6,484 nt of DNA from an uncultured Sphingosinicella sp. (GTDB lineage: Bacteria > Pseudomonadota > Alphaproteobacteria > Sphingomonadales > Sphingomonadaceae), in contig CAMPIH010000133.1 in the NCBI GenBank assembly GCA_946886275.1, forward strand, positions 1 to 6,484, given 5' to 3'. Under the pieces are notes generated by a model that saw only the letters and a program-made list of their open reading frames with translations, was not told where the DNA came from and did not search any database. Position 1 is the first letter of the stretch, and each line of letters starts with the position of its first letter. Both the position numbers and the translations under genes were made by a program. Shown here in pieces: positions 5,462 to 6,484 of the stretch.

Positions 5462-6241
5462 GTGGCGGCCGAACAAGCGACCATCGATCCGATGCACCAG
5501 TTCCAGATCGATTCCCTGGCGGGCGATCTGGCCGGCAATCCGTTCGCTTTCACCAACAGCGCCCTGTGGATGATGATCGTGCTCGGCGCGATCCTCCTCT
5601 TCATGGTCGGCGGAATGAAGCGCCAGCTGGTGCCGACCCGCTGGCAGCTTGCGGTCGAGGGGATCACCAATTTCGTCCTGTCGATGATCGACACCAGCAT
5701 CGGGCCGGAAGGGCGCAAATATGTGCCTTGGGTGTTCACCGTCTTCATCTTCATCCTGTTCGCCAATCTGATGGGAATGATGCCGTTCGGGGTGATTCCG
5801 GGGATCCACCCGTTCACCGTGACCAGCCATTTCTCGATCACCGGCGTGCTCGCCGTGATCAGCTTCTCGATCGTCCTCATCGTCGGCTTCTGGCGCCACG
5901 GCTTTCATTTCTTCTCGCTCTTCATCCCGCACGGCACGCCGAAGGTGCTGCTCCCGCTCATCTTCGTGATCGAGCTGCTCTCCTTCCTGGTCCGGCCGTT
6001 CAGCCTTGCGCTCCGACTGTTCGTCGCGATGATCGCCGGCCACATCCTCATCAAGGTGTTCGGAAGCTTCGTCGTCTCCGGCCTCAATGCGGAAGGCGTG
6101 ATGGGACCGATGATCGCGATCCTCAGCTTCCTGTTCATCGCCGGAGTCAGCGCGCTCGAGCTGCTGGTTGCCGCGATCCAGGCCTATGTCTTCGCACTGC
6201 TGACGGCGCTTTACATCAATGACGCGGTCAACCTGCACTAA
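5462..6241 (+). CDS. atpB: F0F1 ATP synthase subunit a
   Basis: Subunit a forms the two proton half-channels beside the rotating c-ring in the inner membrane. The 259-residue length fits the family. Membrane segments are visible at about 33-50, 90-112, 124-144, 162-200 (the long helix facing the ring) and 214-252. The essential arginine is R185 in SLALRLFVAMIAGHIL, equivalent to E. coli R210. H194 and E233 occupy the places of E. coli E219 and H245, the known reciprocal swap, and Q240 matches E. coli Q252. The start is GTG at 5462, because the residues after it (AAEQATIDPMHQFQI) look like a normal subunit a N-terminus; a GAGGGA about ten bases upstream is a weak ribosome binding site. The ATG at 5492 would remove ten residues. 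The gene lies 14 bases after atpI and 38 bases before atpE. Confidence 0.97.
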   Translation: MAAEQATIDPMHQFQIDSLAGDLAGNPFAFTNSALWMMIVLGAILLFMVGGMKRQLVPTRWQLAVEGITNFVLSMIDTSIGPEGRKYVPWVFTVFIFILFANLMGMMPFGVIPGIHPFTVTSHFSITGVLAVISFSIVLIVGFWRHGFHFFSLFIPHGTPKVLLPLIFVIELLSFLVRPFSLALRLFVAMIAGHILIKVFGSFVVSGLNAEGVMGPMIAILSFLFIAGVSALELLVAAIQAYVFALLTALYINDAVNLH

Positions 6242-6279
6242 ACTGCTGTAATTCTTATCTTTTAAGCAAGGAGCTAATC
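6242..6279 (+). promoter_or_regulatory. A/T-rich translation-initiation leader of atpE
   Basis: The 38 bases between atpB and atpE end in a perfect AAGGAG (6268-6273), six bases before the ATG. The first 26 are about three-quarters A/T with a pyrimidine-rich run (TTCTTATCTTTT, 6252-6263), sharply unlike the GC-rich surroundings. Any pairing is weak (CTTA 6254-6257 with TAAG 6263-6266). E. coli atpE has a U-rich translational enhancer at the same place, so this leader probably boosts translation of the multi-copy c subunit. Confidence 0.6.
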
Positions 6280-6484
6280 ATGGACTTCGCATCTGCTCAG
6301 GTCATCGGCGCCGGTCTCGCCGCCATTGGCGTCGGTGCCGCCGCTGCCGGCGTCGGCAACGTCTTCGGCTCGTTCCTCACCGGCGCGCTTCGCAATCCGG
6401 CCGCGGCCGACAGCCAGCAGGGCCGCCTCTTCATCGGCTTCGCGGCCGCCGAGCTGCTCGGCCTGATCGCGTTCGCCGTCGCGA
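6280..6484 (+). CDS. atpE: F0F1 ATP synthase subunit c, 3' end outside the window
   Basis: The first 68 residues of subunit c are present, and the window ends before the stop. Subunit c is a two-helix hairpin that assembles into the proton-driven rotor ring in the inner membrane. Seen here: helix 1 with small-residue packing (GAGLAAIGVGAAAAGVGNVFG, about 10-30), the polar loop R38-N39-P40 that contacts F1, and the start of helix 2 with the proton-binding carboxylate E58 in AAAELLGLIAF, equivalent to E. coli D61. The residue after it is Leu rather than the Ser typical of sodium-binding rings, so protons are the likely coupling ion. The start is firm: AAGGAG lies six bases upstream. A complete family member would need only about 7-15 more residues. 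The b and b' subunit genes are expected next but cannot be seen. Confidence 0.97.
   Translation, partial: MDFASAQVIGAGLAAIGVGAAAAGVGNVFGSFLTGALRNPAAADSQQGRLFIGFAAAELLGLIAFAVA

Noticed and set aside
5327..6238. A 303-codon open frame antisense to atpB
   Set aside because: The run of Asp, Glu, His and Arg is the mirror of the hydrophobic codons of subunit a. atpB is certain, so this is a shadow.

Overview
The window looks like chromosomal core sequence from a GC-rich alphaproteobacterium, most likely a sphingomonad (Sphingomonadaceae or a close relative). The reasons are the strong G/C bias at third codon positions, an F0 operon that starts atpI-atpB-atpE with no F1 genes, the subunit a and c sequences, and a GAAC-N7-GAAC box of the alphaproteobacterial LexA type. 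No insertion sequence, phage, tRNA, rRNA or CRISPR was seen. The family calls rest on recognising motifs by eye, not on a database search.

Layout, left to right. Positions 1-120 hold no convincing gene, only two adjacent short inverted repeats. radC (927 to 121, minus strand) encodes a JAMM-domain DNA repair-associated protein. A divergent gap of 183 bases (928-1110) carries a clear sigma70-like promoter for radC with a perfect LexA-type box lying over its -10, and a weaker candidate stress-sigma (EcfG-type) promoter facing right. Next comes a tightly overlapping three-gene operon, ydbH-ynbE-ydbL (1111-4927): a very large inner-membrane-anchored AsmA-like protein, a small outer-membrane lipoprotein, and a secreted DUF1318 protein. 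A gap of 196 bases (4928-5123) carries a candidate promoter and a structured leader for the F0 operon: atpI (5124-5447), atpB (5462-6241) and the start of atpE (6280 onward, cut by the window edge).

How the genes work together. YdbH and YnbE are the two halves of an intermembrane bridge thought to move phospholipid from inner to outer membrane, and YdbL is thought to assist its assembly. Here they are translationally coupled. AtpI, AtpB and AtpE form part of the membrane sector of ATP synthase: assembly factor, proton-channel subunit a, and the c-ring subunit. The two operons point the same way, but the gap between them has its own promoter-like sequence, so they are probably separate units. 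radC is transcribed in the opposite direction and appears to be under SOS control.

Nothing here looks like a wholly undescribed system. The parts most worth a second look are the LexA box on radC, the possible stress-sigma control of the lipid-bridge operon, and the AT-rich leader of atpE.
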